This document shows positions 17,242 to 26,230 of a stretch of 64,000 nucleotides of DNA, piece by piece. Below the pieces are notes generated by a model. The model searched no databases and was not told the origin of the DNA. It worked only from the letters and a program-made list of their open reading frames with translations. Location of the stretch: positions 1 through 64,000 of the forward strand of contig JANXNI010000016.1 in NCBI GenBank assembly GCA_025354165.1, in the 5' to 3' direction. The stretch comes from Burkholderiales bacterium (GTDB lineage: Bacteria; Pseudomonadota; Gammaproteobacteria; Burkholderiales; Casimicrobiaceae). The position numbers and the translations under genes are program-made. Positions within the stretch are counted from its first letter, which is position 1. Each line of letters opens with the position of its first letter.

Positions 17242-17370
17242 ATTCAGCTTTTTTCTGAAAACCCCAGCGAACGAGGGCTGACGCGCCAAATAATCACTTA
17301 TCGACTTTGTACCAAAACATCATTTGGCCCATGTGCACAGGTCGTTTCAGCCTTTAGCTGATATTCGTTA
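17242..17370. repeat. Inverted-pair repeat, locus 2
   Basis: The left unit (17242-17282) reads ATTCAGCTTTTTTCTGAAAA and ends in GAGGGCTGAC. The right unit (17323-17363) reads TTGGCCC, then GGTCGTTTCAGCCTTTAGCTGA. The spacer contains TTATCGACTTTGTACCAAAA, the best-kept spacer motif of the family. It sits between two convergent genes and may serve as a bidirectional 3'-end structure. Confidence 0.7.
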
Positions 17371-17419
17371 CCTAGGCCAAAGCAGGGGGCGCTTCACCTC
17401 GCCCCCGTTTCGGCGCCCG

Positions 17420-19210
17420 CTACGCCAGCGCCAGTTCCGTATCCATCAACGGCTTCAAGCCCGCACGCGCGGTGATCGCGCAGCTCTCGATTTCTGGCAG
17501 CAATTTTGCAAAGTAGAAACGCGCCGTCTGCAATTTCGCCTTGTAGAAATCGTCACCCGAATCCTGTTTTTCCAGCGCGATTTTGGCCATTTTTGCGAAC
17601 CAGAACGCAAAGACGGTATGACCGGCAACGCGTAAGTAATCAACGGCAGCTGCGCCCACAACTTCCGGCGTTTTCTGTGCGATGCTGCCGATTTCAAACG
17701 TCAGCGTAGCCCACAATTCAGCGGCCTTCAACATCGGCTCGATGAACTCTTTCATCGCCTCGATGCCTTCACATTCCTCAGCGAAATCTTCCATGATTGC
17801 GCCCAATTTTTTGAGCGTCGCGCCGTTGTTGCCGAGCACTTTGCGCCCAAGCAAATCGAGCGACTGGATCGTATTGGTGCCTTCGTAAATCATGTTGATG
17901 CGCGCATCGCGAACGAATTGCTCCATGCCCCATTCGGCGATGTAGCCGTGACCGCCGTACACCTGCATGCAATGCGAGGTGGCGATCCAGCCGTTGTCGG
18001 TGATGAAAGCCTTCACGATCGGGGTCAGTAGCGCGACCATGTCGGCGCATTCTTTGCGCACGGCTTCGTCCGGGTGATTGAGTTCCTTGTCGATCAGCAA
18101 CGCGCAGTAAAGCGACAGCACGCGGCCGCCTTCGGCGTAGGCCTTGGCGGTCAGCAGCATCTTCCTGACATCGGGATGCACAATGATCGGGTCTGCCGGT
18201 TTGTCGGGATATTTCGGGCCCGCCAACGAGCGCATTTGAATGCGATCTTTTGCGTACGCCAGCGCGTTTTGATACGCCACTTCGGTCAGGCCTTGTGACT
18301 GCATCCCGACGCCGATACGCGCGGCGTTCATCATCACGAACATGGCGTTCAGACCCTTGTTCGGCGCGCCCACCAGCCAGCCCTTGGCGCCGTCGAGCGC
18401 AATCTGCGCAGTGGCGTTACCGTGGATGCCCATCTTGTGCTCAAGACCGGTGCAGAAAATCGTATTGCGAGCGCCCAAAGATTGATCCGCGTTCGGGATG
18501 AATTTCGGCACGATGAACAGCGAAATTCCTTTCGAGCCCACCGGCGCATCAGGCAGGCGCGCGAGCACGAGGTGAACAATGTTGTCGGCCATATCATGCT
18601 CACCGGAGCTGATAAAAATCTTGTTGCCGGTGATCGTGTACGAGCCGTCGGCATTGGGCTCGGCCTTCGCGCGCAGCATGCCAAGATCGGTGCCGCAATG
18701 CGGCTCGGTCAGGCACATCGTGCCGGTCCATTCACCACTCGTAATTTTCGTCAGATACGTCGCCTTTTGCTCGGGCGTGCCGTGCGCGTGCAGGCACTCG
18801 TACGCGCCGTGCGTGAGGCCCGGATACATCGCCCACGCCTGATTGCCCGAGTTCCAGAATTCGTAGCAAGCCTGATTGATCACGAGCGGCAGGCCCTGAC
18901 CGCCGTATTCCGGGTCGCACGACAATGCCGCCCACCCGCCATCAACAAACTGCTTGTAGGCCGCTTTAAAACCGGTCGGCGTCTTGACTTCATGCGTCAC
19001 GTTATCGAGCTTGCAGCCTTCAACGTCGCCCGAATGATTGATCGGCAACAACACGTCGGAGGCGAACTTGCCGCCCTCTTCCAGAATCGCCATGATCGTG
19101 TCGAGATCGTTTTCAGCGTGCTTAGGCAGCGCTTTCAGTTCCGCAGGCACATCGAGCAGCTCTTCCATCACAAAACGCATATCGCGCAGCGGGGGGGTGT
19201 AGGTCGGCAT
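17420..19210 (-). CDS. Acyl-CoA dehydrogenase with C-terminal Acyl-CoA_dh_C domain
   Basis: This is a 596-residue FAD enzyme for alpha,beta-desaturation of acyl-CoA. The start at 19210 (MPTYTPPLRDMRFVMEE) has GGAGAG just upstream and matches the family N-terminus. The middle domain holds MCLTEPHCGTDLGMLRAKA and ITGNKIFISSGEHD. The C-terminal helices contain YGGHGYIAEWGMEQFVRDARI, then IYEGTNTIQSLDLLGRK with the catalytic Glu region. The extra ~120-residue C-terminal domain (MEDFAEECEGIEAMKEF onward) identifies the long proteobacterial subtype related to AcdA/FadE-like enzymes. It is monocistronic as far as visible. Confidence 0.95.
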   Translation of the reverse strand: MPTYTPPLRDMRFVMEELLDVPAELKALPKHAENDLDTIMAILEEGGKFASDVLLPINHSGDVEGCKLDNVTHEVKTPTGFKAAYKQFVDGGWAALSCDPEYGGQGLPLVINQACYEFWNSGNQAWAMYPGLTHGAYECLHAHGTPEQKATYLTKITSGEWTGTMCLTEPHCGTDLGMLRAKAEPNADGSYTITGNKIFISSGEHDMADNIVHLVLARLPDAPVGSKGISLFIVPKFIPNADQSLGARNTIFCTGLEHKMGIHGNATAQIALDGAKGWLVGAPNKGLNAMFVMMNAARIGVGMQSQGLTEVAYQNALAYAKDRIQMRSLAGPKYPDKPADPIIVHPDVRKMLLTAKAYAEGGRVLSLYCALLIDKELNHPDEAVRKECADMVALLTPIVKAFITDNGWIATSHCMQVYGGHGYIAEWGMEQFVRDARINMIYEGTNTIQSLDLLGRKVLGNNGATLKKLGAIMEDFAEECEGIEAMKEFIEPMLKAAELWATLTFEIGSIAQKTPEVVGAAAVDYLRVAGHTVFAFWFAKMAKIALEKQDSGDDFYKAKLQTARFYFAKLLPEIESCAITARAGLKPLMDTELALA

Positions 19211-19454
19211 GGTTCTCTCCTGTTGCAACAACGAAAAATGTGTTGAGGCGGATTGTGCCGTACGACCGCTTAAATTTATCGTTTGAAACGTCTATTTTGC
19301 GACTTATAGAGACGTCGCTCTAGGTCGCGTTGCAATCTGGCGCGCGGGTGAACTAAAAGCATGTGTCAGTTAGCATCGCTCGCTGACTTCACCTGACGCC
19401 TCCGAACGCTGAAGCTACCGAGGCTAGGGCGTACAGCGCCAACACACTTCATTT

Positions 19455-20732
19455 ATGACCGCTCGACGCCCTGCCCTTAGTCTGCTTGCGTTCGCTGTGA
19501 TTGCAGTGAGTTTTTTGTACTGGCTGCCGAATCGCATGCTGGCCGATGAATACGTGCACTGGCCGCAGGCGTTGCGCTTTGCGCAAGGTGACTGGCGCAT
19601 TGATCCCTGGTTGTCGACCTGGCCGACGATGAATCTAGTGGTCAGCATCGTGTTGCGGCTGTTTCATTCGGAGCAGCTCTGGCTCGGTCGAATGACAATC
19701 GTTGCGTTTGCGCTGCTAGCCTTCACTGGCTTTGTGCGACTGGCTAACGCGGTACAGGGATCAACGCGTCCCGACAAAGCAGCGCACCAAACCATGGCGC
19801 TGCAATGGTTTGCAAGCCCGCTCATGCTGCTCGTGTGCACGGTGGTGTACACCGACGTTCCAGCACTGGCAGCACTGATCTGGGCTGCCGTTGGCGTAGC
19901 GCAGCGCCGACGGGGGCTCTTTCTGGTTGCCGGAATTGCGACGGTGATGTTTCGACAGACGCATCTGCTGTGGTTCGCCACTTTGCTGGCATGGCACCTG
20001 GCGCTTGCGTGGCGCACGCAGTCTGCTGAGAGCGAGCGATCAGCTGGCGCGACGCTGGCGGCTGTTGTGAGTGAGGAGCGCTGGATACTTGCGGTCAGCG
20101 CAATCGCCGGGATGGGTTGGCTGGCGGTAGTCGCGACTACCGGCGGAATCGCATTCGGGGCGAACACGCAGCCAGCGCATCACATGAGCCTTGGTGGTGT
20201 ACCCAACGAATTTTTCGCAATGGCAGTTTGGGCGACGGCGTTCGCCCCGCTCACGCTCGGTACGCTGGTAGTGCGGTCACTCAACCAGACAAATCGTCGG
20301 GACGCGCTTACAGCAGCGTCGGTGGCTCTCGCTGTGATTGTTCTGGCCACATTTTTCTTCGAGGCGAGACTACCGGGCAATACACATCCCTCGACCATGA
20401 TGCTCATCCGAAATCAGGCACTGCAGACGCTGAACGATCCGATGGGCCGTGGGTTGATGCTTGCATTGTGCACAGCGGGCGCGATGGCGTGGTGGCACAT
20501 GAATTTCGCACCGCTCATGCAACCGTTCAAGGGGTGGTTTTTTGTGGCGGGCGCGCTGTATCTCTTGCCATTCGCACTGATTGAGCAGCGTTACTACTTG
20601 CCCATGTTCACGCTGCTCGCGGCGTTTCGTGTGCCGCTAAAGGCACGATGGGAATGGGCGCAGCTTGCGTGGTCGCTCGCGTTGTCCGCCGTGTTGCTTT
20701 ATCACGTCGTAAACAAGGGCAGATTTCTGTAG
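19455..20732 (+). CDS. Polytopic membrane protein resembling DIE2/ALG10 glucosyltransferases
   Basis: This is a 425-residue protein with roughly ten hydrophobic helices. Near the N-terminus ADEYVHWPQALRFAQGDW and DPWLSTWPTMNLVVSIV resemble the lumenal DE-x-FH-PQAQ-x-Y and WDP-x-ITT-PG motifs of eukaryotic ALG10. A late ALIEQRYYLPMFTLL is like the family's E-x-RY-x-LP segment. ALG10 is a GT-C enzyme using a polyprenyl-phosphate glucose donor; the bacterial role would be glycan glucosylation in the periplasm. The assignment rests on remembered motifs only. It could also be another GT-C family. The 244-bp upstream gap (19211-19454) shows no clear feature besides a weak inverted repeat. Confidence 0.6.
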   Translation: MTARRPALSLLAFAVIAVSFLYWLPNRMLADEYVHWPQALRFAQGDWRIDPWLSTWPTMNLVVSIVLRLFHSEQLWLGRMTIVAFALLAFTGFVRLANAVQGSTRPDKAAHQTMALQWFASPLMLLVCTVVYTDVPALAALIWAAVGVAQRRRGLFLVAGIATVMFRQTHLLWFATLLAWHLALAWRTQSAESERSAGATLAAVVSEERWILAVSAIAGMGWLAVVATTGGIAFGANTQPAHHMSLGGVPNEFFAMAVWATAFAPLTLGTLVVRSLNQTNRRDALTAASVALAVIVLATFFFEARLPGNTHPSTMMLIRNQALQTLNDPMGRGLMLALCTAGAMAWWHMNFAPLMQPFKGWFFVAGALYLLPFALIEQRYYLPMFTLLAAFRVPLKARWEWAQLAWSLALSAVLLYHVVNKGRFL

Positions 20733-20794
20733 TTGTCGCTCGTTACCGTTGCAATCGCGCGTCATTCGCTATTCGTCGCATCGGCAATCCACAT

Positions 20795-20821
20795 AAAAAC
20801 GGGGCCGAAGCCCCGCTTTTG
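20795..20821. terminator. Intrinsic terminator after the pnp 3' copy
   Basis: AAAAACGGGGC-CGAA-GCCCCGCTTTTG is a short GC stem with a tetraloop and A/T tracts on both sides, so it could stop transcription from both directions: the ALG10-like gene on the plus strand and the pnp-derived segment on the minus strand. It closely resembles the terminator at 22690 behind the intact pnp (same CGAA loop and flanks), suggesting both came from one ancestral pnp terminator. Confidence 0.8.
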
Positions 20822-20837
20822 TTTCGACGGCAGCGAA

Positions 20838-21215
20838 CTAAGCTTGCGGGGCATCCGGCGCAGGTGCAGCGCCCTCGCTGGCAGAAGCGGCCTGATCGGC
20901 CAGCGGCGCTTTAATCGACAGCTTGACGCGGCCTTTGTCGTCGAAGCCGAGCACTTTGACTTTTACGATTTGGCCAGCTTTGAGATAGTCAGTGACTGCG
21001 TTCACACGCTCGTTGGCAATCTGCGAAATGTGCAACAAACCGTCGCGACATGGCAGCAACTGGATCACCACGCCGAAGTCCATGATGCGGATGATCGGGC
21101 CCTCGTAGACACGGACCACTTCAACTTCAGCGGTGATGCCGTCGATACGCTTTTTGCATTCAGCGAGGTCTTCACCATTTGGCGACGCGATGGTGATCGT
21201 GCCGTCGTCTTCCCT
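20838..21215 (-). pseudogene. Duplicated 3' end of pnp (S1 domain and tail)
   Basis: The 125 codons starting at 21215 match residues of the PNPase C-terminus: [52 protein letters not shown] and [16 protein letters not shown]. There are only scattered substitutions (for example AVI to VVI, LLPG to LLPC) until the Ala-rich tails diverge. The corresponding part of the intact gene is 22787-23154. The RNase PH and KH parts are absent. The frame is still open, and a GTG at 21119 could start a free ~93-residue S1-domain protein, so it may be expressed rather than dead. Confidence 0.85.
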
Positions 21216-22502
21216 TTAAGGTGCCACCGGCATTAAACAAGTCCCCGACAAATACGGCTCAATCGTCGTCCAGTCTCGACGCAACGCCCCGCCTGGAATC
21301 GGCAACCCTGCCGTCACAGCAGCGCCTCTAAAGCCCAGCATCGCACGCAGTACGATCATGCCGTCTGTAGCCGCGAGCGGCGCACCGCCGCTGCCGTCGA
21401 TGTCCAGATCAAGTGTGTTCAGATAATTAGTGATGACACCATCGGTCTTACGCGTGGCTGTGACTGGGAACGCGGGCAGCGCTGCTACCAGCGGTGGGCC
21501 GCTGATACCCAGCATATGACGGATCAGCAATTGCCCATCAATGAGGGGTTTGTAAGCGGCGTCGCCGTCAATGTCCAGGCGGCACAGCGGGGCGACGATA
21601 CTGATGCTTTGCGTGACCTGCGCGGCAGGGTTATACGGCCCAACACCGGCCTGATTGGCGGCGACAGTGCACACGCCCACACCCAGCATTGTCACGGTCG
21701 AGCCGACAACACTGCAAACGGTTGTGGTCACGGGCACAGAAAAAATCACCGGATTGCCCGAAAATCCGCCGACTGCGGATACGCTAAAGGTTCTGCCTGT
21801 GCTAAATGTCAGCGGTTCGGGGTTTGGGCCAAAGACGATTGTCTGCGCGCCTGTAGGCCCCGCAGCGACGTTGATTGTGGCCGTACCGAACTTGTTACAA
21901 GGCGTAGGAATGGTTGCCGCGCAGGCACCCGTCGAACCGCCATCATTGATCGATATGGTGATTTGAAATCTGACACCGCTTCCGCCGTGTTTGATATCCA
22001 GTGATAGCGTCGACATGATTTGGTTGATCGAACTGATGGGCGCCTTGGCTGTGAAACCGTTACTGTTAAGTCTCACCCATCCCTCGTCTCCGGGGACACC
22101 AAAGGAGACGACGTTATTAGCGCCCGCGAAGTTATGTTGAACCGTAAGGTCAACGTTTGCGTTTTGCGAGTCAACATCGCGGACGTTAAAACCGATGGAC
22201 GTCGCAGCGTCTCCGCTGATAAGCCGAAGACCCACGGATTGCGTCTGGTCAGTTAAGTATGGGGCGCTAGATCCGCCAGCCACCCATTGGAGTTCGGGGG
22301 CTTGGTTGATCGTTTGTGCGCTGGCCATCATTGACCAGAGTAGGCCGAAGGACAGCAATAGCGTGGCCGTCCACGAAGGCCGAACCCATCGGTGCGGCCC
22401 GCTTACACGTAACGTATCAAACAGAGCAGGCGCCGGATAAGCGTCTAACGCAACACCTGGATTCGCCGATACAAAACGCTTATTGGAGACAAAAATACGC
22501 AT
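21216..22502 (-). CDS. Secreted protein with C-terminal dockerin-like calcium-binding repeats
   Basis: This is a 428-residue protein. A hydrophobic segment near residues 46-61 (TLLLSFGLLWSMMASAQT) looks like a signal peptide after an unusually long N-terminus, so the true start may be further in. The middle is beta-rich (residues 65-300). The end, bracketed by Cys residues, has two EF-hand/dockerin-like repeats: LDIDGDAAYKPLIDGQLLIR near 305 and LDIDGSGGAPLAATDGMIVL near 362, each followed by a helix ending in LG-x-x-G. Its TAA stop directly abuts the pnp 3' copy in the same frame. It lies between intact pnp and that copy. Confidence 0.75.
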   Translation of the reverse strand: MRIFVSNKRFVSANPGVALDAYPAPALFDTLRVSGPHRWVRPSWTATLLLSFGLLWSMMASAQTINQAPELQWVAGGSSAPYLTDQTQSVGLRLISGDAATSIGFNVRDVDSQNANVDLTVQHNFAGANNVVSFGVPGDEGWVRLNSNGFTAKAPISSINQIMSTLSLDIKHGGSGVRFQITISINDGGSTGACAATIPTPCNKFGTATINVAAGPTGAQTIVFGPNPEPLTFSTGRTFSVSAVGGFSGNPVIFSVPVTTTVCSVVGSTVTMLGVGVCTVAANQAGVGPYNPAAQVTQSISIVAPLCRLDIDGDAAYKPLIDGQLLIRHMLGISGPPLVAALPAFPVTATRKTDGVITNYLNTLDLDIDGSGGAPLAATDGMIVLRAMLGFRGAAVTAGLPIPGGALRRDWTTIEPYLSGTCLMPVAP

Positions 22503-22580
22503 GAGGAATACTAGGGAAGGTTAAATCAAGCCGTGAAAATTTGACGATCAATGGGTCTCAGCGATGAGAAAGCGTCTGAA

Positions 22581-22594
22581 GGGCATCTCTAAAG
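22581..22594 (+). repeat. Solo terminal-repeat remnant of the MITE family
   Basis: GGGCATCTCTAAA is a 13-bp exact match to the inner-strand reading of the right end of the MITE at 8924-9066, which reads GGGCATCTCTAAAAATTC. Nothing further of the element is recognisable. It lies in the 284-bp gap between the dockerin-like gene and pnp, where I see no other gene. It could be a relic of an insertion near the pnp rearrangement. Confidence 0.4.
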
Positions 22595-22689
22595 TCTTGA
22601 ACGGCCTGGAAGTGGAAAAGCAGCAATGGTCTGCCCGACCTCGCGCTGAGCGCTGGCGTCGAGAGAGCATGCAGCGTACAACGAAGCGC

Positions 22690-22720
22690 AAAAAAAACGG
22701 AGCCGAAGCTCCGTTTTTTA
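22690..22720. terminator. Intrinsic terminator of pnp
   Basis: AAAAAAAACGGAGC-CGAA-GCTCCGTTTTTTA: a 6-7 bp GC-rich stem with a CGAA loop. On the minus strand the stem is followed by an 8-T run, about 65 bp after the pnp stop codon. This is the classical form. Confidence 0.88.
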
Positions 22721-22786
22721 TTCATGGTGCGACGCGCTCACCACGAACGGTGTCGCGTGCCACACGCTTGTCGTCAGGTCAAACTA

Positions 22787-24922
22787 CTAAGCGTCACCCG
22801 ATGGCGCAGCGCTCGCGTTAGCCGCAGCCGCCTGCTCTTCAAGCAGCGCTTTCATCGAAAGCTTGACGCGACCCTTGTCGTCGAAGCCGAGCACTTTGAC
22901 TTTTACAGTTTGGCCTTCTTTGAGGTAGTCGGTGACGGCGTTCACGCGCTCATTCGCAATTTGCGAAATGTGCAGCAAACCATCGCGACCTGGCAGCAAC
23001 TGGATCACAGCACCGAAGTCCATGATGCGGATGATCGGGCCTTCGTAGACCTTGCCCACTTCAACTTCAGCGGTGATGCCGTCGATGCGCTTTTTGCATT
23101 CTGCGAGGTCTTCACCGTTCGGGCTGGCGATGGTGATCGTGCCGTCGTCTTCGATGTTGATCTGGCAATGCGTTTCTTCCGACAGCGCACGAATCACAGC
23201 GCCGCCTTTGCCGATCACGTCACGGATTTTTTCCGGATTAATCTTGAAGGTGATCATGCGTGGCGCGAAGGCGCTCATCTCGGTGCGCTCGTGCGGCATG
23301 GCCTCTTGCATGATGCCGAGGATGTGTTTGCGCGCCTCGTAGGCTTGCGCCAGCGCAACGCCCATGATTTCTTTGGTGATGCCCTGGATTTTGATGTCCA
23401 TTTGCAGCGCGGTGATGCCGCGATCGGTACCGGCCACTTTGAAGTCCATGTCACCCAAGTGATCTTCGTCACCGAGGATGTCGGTCAGCACCGCGAAGCG
23501 TGTGCCTTCCTTGATCAAGCCCATCGCGATACCTGCGACCGGTGCTTTCAACGGCACGCCTGCATCCATCATGGCGAGTGCGCCGCCACAGACTGACGCC
23601 ATCGACGACGAACCGTTTGACTCGGTGATCTCGGACACGACACGCATCGAATATGAGAAGTCTTTCTCATTAGGCAACACTGCAACGAGTGCGCGCTTGG
23701 CGAGACGACCGTGGCCGATTTCGCGACGCTTTGGCGTGCCTACACGACCGGTTTCGCCGGTGGCGTACGGAGGCATGTTGTAGTGCATCATGAAGCGGTC
23801 ACGGTATTCCCCGGCGAGCGCGTCGATCATTTGCTCGTCCTGCTTGGTGCCGAGCGTGGCAACGACCAGCGCCTGTGTTTCGCCGCGCGTAAACAACGCC
23901 GAGCCGTGAGCGCGTGGCAGCACGCCAGTGCGGATCGAGATTGGACGCACGGTGCGTGTGTCACGACCGTCAATGCGAGGCTCGCCGCGTAGGATTTGCT
24001 CGCGAACGGTTTTCGCTTCGAGCGCAAACATTTCGTTACGGATGTGGTTCTTGGTGGCGCTGTTGGCGTCGGCTGGGATCAGCACGGCTTCAGCGGCAGC
24101 GGCCACTTCTTTGAGCTTGGCGCTACGAGCGCTCTTCGATTTGATTTTGTACGCTTCGTCGTAGCCGGGGCCAGCGATTTCAACGATCTTCGCGACGAGT
24201 GCTTCGTCCTTCGCTGGAGGCTGCCAATCCCATGACGGTTTGCCCGCGACTTCGCCCAGCGCCATGATCATGTCGATCACGGGTTGTTGCTGTGCCTGGC
24301 CCCACCAAATCGCTTCAAGCATCACGGCTTCGGGCAGTTCAGTCGCGTCCGATTCCACCATCATCACGGCGGTTTCAGTCGCAGCAACGATCAGATCCAT
24401 TTCCGAGGTTTTGCGCTCGGTCATGGATGGATTCAGGATGTACTGACCGTTGGCGTAACCAACGCGTGCAGCACCAATCGGCGCGGCGAATGGCACGCCA
24501 GCGAGGTACAGTGCAGCAGACGCGCCGATGATCGCGGGGATGTCGGAATCGATCTCAGGATCGAGCGACATCACGGTCGCGATGACCTGAATTTCGTTGT
24601 AGAAACCTTCCGGAAACAGCGGGCGAATCGGGCGATCAATCAGGCGCGAGGTGAGCGTTTCTTTTTCTGAAGGACGGCCTTCACGTTTGAAAAATCCGCC
24701 GGGGATTTTGCCTGCGGCGTAGGTCTTCTCCTGATAGTCAACGGTCAGCGGAAAGAAGTCCTGGCCTTCTTTAACGGTCGTCTTGGCAACGGCTGTGACG
24801 AGCACGACGGTGTCGCCATAACGCACGAGCACGGAAGCGTCGGCTTGACGGCCAATTTCGCCAGTCTCAAGGGTTAAGGTGTGTGCGCCATATTGAATGG
24901 ACTTGGTGGTTGCGGTCAGCAT
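22787..24922 (-). CDS. pnp: Polyribonucleotide nucleotidyltransferase (PNPase)
   Basis: This is a 711-residue exoribonuclease that degrades RNA 3' to 5' by phosphorolysis, usually within or beside the degradosome. The two RNase PH domains are visible ([40 protein letters not shown]; later [20 protein letters not shown] and [18 protein letters not shown]). An alpha-helical linker lies between them, a KH domain has [19 protein letters not shown], and an S1 domain has [20 protein letters not shown]. Length is standard. It lies downstream of rpsO as in most proteobacteria. The 3' part has a second copy at 20838-21215. Confidence 0.98.
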   Translation of the reverse strand: MLTATTKSIQYGAHTLTLETGEIGRQADASVLVRYGDTVVLVTAVAKTTVKEGQDFFPLTVDYQEKTYAAGKIPGGFFKREGRPSEKETLTSRLIDRPIRPLFPEGFYNEIQVIATVMSLDPEIDSDIPAIIGASAALYLAGVPFAAPIGAARVGYANGQYILNPSMTERKTSEMDLIVAATETAVMMVESDATELPEAVMLEAIWWGQAQQQPVIDMIMALGEVAGKPSWDWQPPAKDEALVAKIVEIAGPGYDEAYKIKSKSARSAKLKEVAAAAEAVLIPADANSATKNHIRNEMFALEAKTVREQILRGEPRIDGRDTRTVRPISIRTGVLPRAHGSALFTRGETQALVVATLGTKQDEQMIDALAGEYRDRFMMHYNMPPYATGETGRVGTPKRREIGHGRLAKRALVAVLPNEKDFSYSMRVVSEITESNGSSSMASVCGGALAMMDAGVPLKAPVAGIAMGLIKEGTRFAVLTDILGDEDHLGDMDFKVAGTDRGITALQMDIKIQGITKEIMGVALAQAYEARKHILGIMQEAMPHERTEMSAFAPRMITFKINPEKIRDVIGKGGAVIRALSEETHCQINIEDDGTITIASPNGEDLAECKKRIDGITAEVEVGKVYEGPIIRIMDFGAVIQLLPGRDGLLHISQIANERVNAVTDYLKEGQTVKVKVLGFDDKGRVKLSMKALLEEQAAAANASAAPSGDA

Positions 24923-25021
24923 CGGCTGGTACCTTTCTTTTTAATGCGCCTTTTTGCGCGGTCGTTGGTTCGTTGTAAAGCGGTTCTAGTTGTCCCGCCT
25001 CCTGCGGAAATAACCAGTCAG

Positions 25022-25064
25022 AAAAAACAAAAGGCCGCAACTCTTCGCAGAGAGGCGGCCTTGT
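25022..25064 (-). terminator. Intrinsic terminator between rpsO and pnp
   Basis: Read on the minus strand, AAGGCCGC and GCGGCCTT form an 8-bp stem around a CTCTCTGCGAAGAGTT loop that can itself pair, followed by TTGTTTTTTC. It lies just after the rpsO stop. In enterobacteria a terminator at this position leaves partial readthrough into pnp and RNase III processing, so attenuation of pnp here is plausible. Confidence 0.85.
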
Positions 25065-25086
25065 TCGCTACTAGGGCTGCGGCAAA

Positions 25087-25359
25087 TTACTTACGCAGGC
25101 CGAGCTTTTCGATCAGCGACTGATAGCGTGCGCGATCCGTATTTTTCAGGTACGCGAGAAGTGCACGACGGTTGTTAACCATCTTGAGCAGGCCGCGACG
25201 GCTGTGGTGGTCTTTAGTATGAACTTTGAAGTGGTCGCCGGCCAAAAAGTTGATGTTGGCGGTCAACAGTGCGACCTGCACTTCGGTCGAGCCGGAATCG
25301 TTCTCGGAACGACCGTGCTCTTTAATGATGGCTGCGGATTGTGCTGGCGTCAGTGCCAT
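25087..25359 (-). CDS. rpsO: 30S ribosomal protein S15
   Basis: This is a 90-residue protein of the standard length. It binds the central domain of 16S rRNA and also 23S rRNA bridge B4. Landmarks are the N-terminal [37 protein letters not shown], then [20 protein letters not shown] and [12 protein letters not shown]. It is followed by pnp after a terminator, the conserved gene order. A likely promoter is seen at 25480-25510. Confidence 0.98.
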   Translation of the reverse strand: MALTPAQSAAIIKEHGRSENDSGSTEVQVALLTANINFLAGDHFKVHTKDHHSRRGLLKMVNNRRALLAYLKNTDRARYQSLIEKLGLRK

Positions 25360-25479
25360 AAAAGTGTCCTGTTCTCTTTTTAATCGTCAACCAGAGAAGC
25401 GTTTCAGTTTGCAGAAACTTGCGATAGCTGCACCGAACGCACCCCGAAAGACGCATAGTTTTATCGAAGTAAGCCAACT

Positions 25480-25510
25480 ATTATAAACCGATTCGGCATC
25501 ACTGGCGAAT
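25480..25510 (-). promoter_or_regulatory. Probable rpsO promoter
   Basis: On the minus strand a perfect TATAAT (plus-strand 25480-25485) lies about 120 bp before the rpsO ATG. A weak TTCGCC at an 18-bp spacing upstream could act as the -35 element. The gap 25360-25657 holds no gene that I can support. Confidence 0.55.
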
Positions 25511-25657
25511 CCTTGCGGAGGCACAGCAGCATGACGAAACTTTATAACTTTTCGCTGTATTAACGGGTAGTCATGGGTTACGCGTCACAAATAACGAAAG
25601 TCAACTTTCGAAAAAATGTCGATTCAGCCCCTATGCAACCGTGCTTTCAGCAAAAAG

Positions 25658-26215
25658 CTACTTCTTTTCTGGTTCTTTCACTTCGGGCAAGAAAAGCCCT
25701 GCGCAATCGATCTTGCTAAACCCAAAATCGGCACCGCGACGGCTCTCGCCCTGCTCGAAACGCAATGTCGCGACCAGGTCGGTCTCATTCTTCTTTTCGT
25801 AACGCAGTTTGGTAGTGACTTCGCCTTCCTTTACCGAAAACGCGACCACTGAATTGGCGATCGTGTCCAGTGTCATCGTCACTTCGGGTCGTCCCGCTGG
25901 ACGCAACCAGAGCTTGATCGAACCCCCTTCGTCGTACATGCGCATGGCTTCCGAGGTGACGGTCTTGCCATCAAGGTAAGTGAGTCCGACGCCCATAACG
26001 CTGCCGCCGCGCGGCGAGAACCACGCTTCGTTAATCGACGAGCCGTCGCGCGCCGATTTGCCCTGCCAGCAGCCAGCGAGCCAGTTGAGTTGATTGACCG
26101 AACCCTTCGCCGGTTCGGCTGGCGTCACTGGTACCTGAGAGACTTGTGCCGCGACTGCTGCCGACAAAAAAGTGACGGCTAGAGCGGCGGTGATCGTGCG
26201 ATGATTTGAAGTCAT
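25658..26215 (-). CDS. DUF6265-like exported protein
   Basis: This is a 185-residue protein with a signal peptide (AALAVTFLSAAVAAQ). The mature part starts with LNWLAGCWQGKSARDGSSINEAWFSPRGGSVMG, the typical opening of the DUF6265 lipocalin-like family, followed by paired strands such as GSIKLWLRPAGRP and FSVKEGEVTTKLRYEK. The function of the family is unknown; a periplasmic binding barrel is the likely fold. It ends a three-gene minus-strand operon after dsbB and the prolyl oligopeptidase (15-bp gap). Confidence 0.82.
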   Translation of the reverse strand: MTSNHRTITAALAVTFLSAAVAAQVSQVPVTPAEPAKGSVNQLNWLAGCWQGKSARDGSSINEAWFSPRGGSVMGVGLTYLDGKTVTSEAMRMYDEGGSIKLWLRPAGRPEVTMTLDTIANSVVAFSVKEGEVTTKLRYEKKNETDLVATLRFEQGESRRGADFGFSKIDCAGLFLPEVKEPEKK

Positions 26216-26230
26216 TGGGAACGTCTTTCT

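Noticed and set aside
18422-19246. 274-codon plus-strand frame opposite the acyl-CoA dehydrogenase
   Set aside because: It lies antisense to a clear enzyme gene and is Arg/His-rich without any domain.
22564-22821. 85-codon plus-strand frame in the gap upstream of pnp's end
   Set aside because: It crosses the pnp terminator and enters the pnp 3' end; the composition is Lys/Arg-rich and not convincing.
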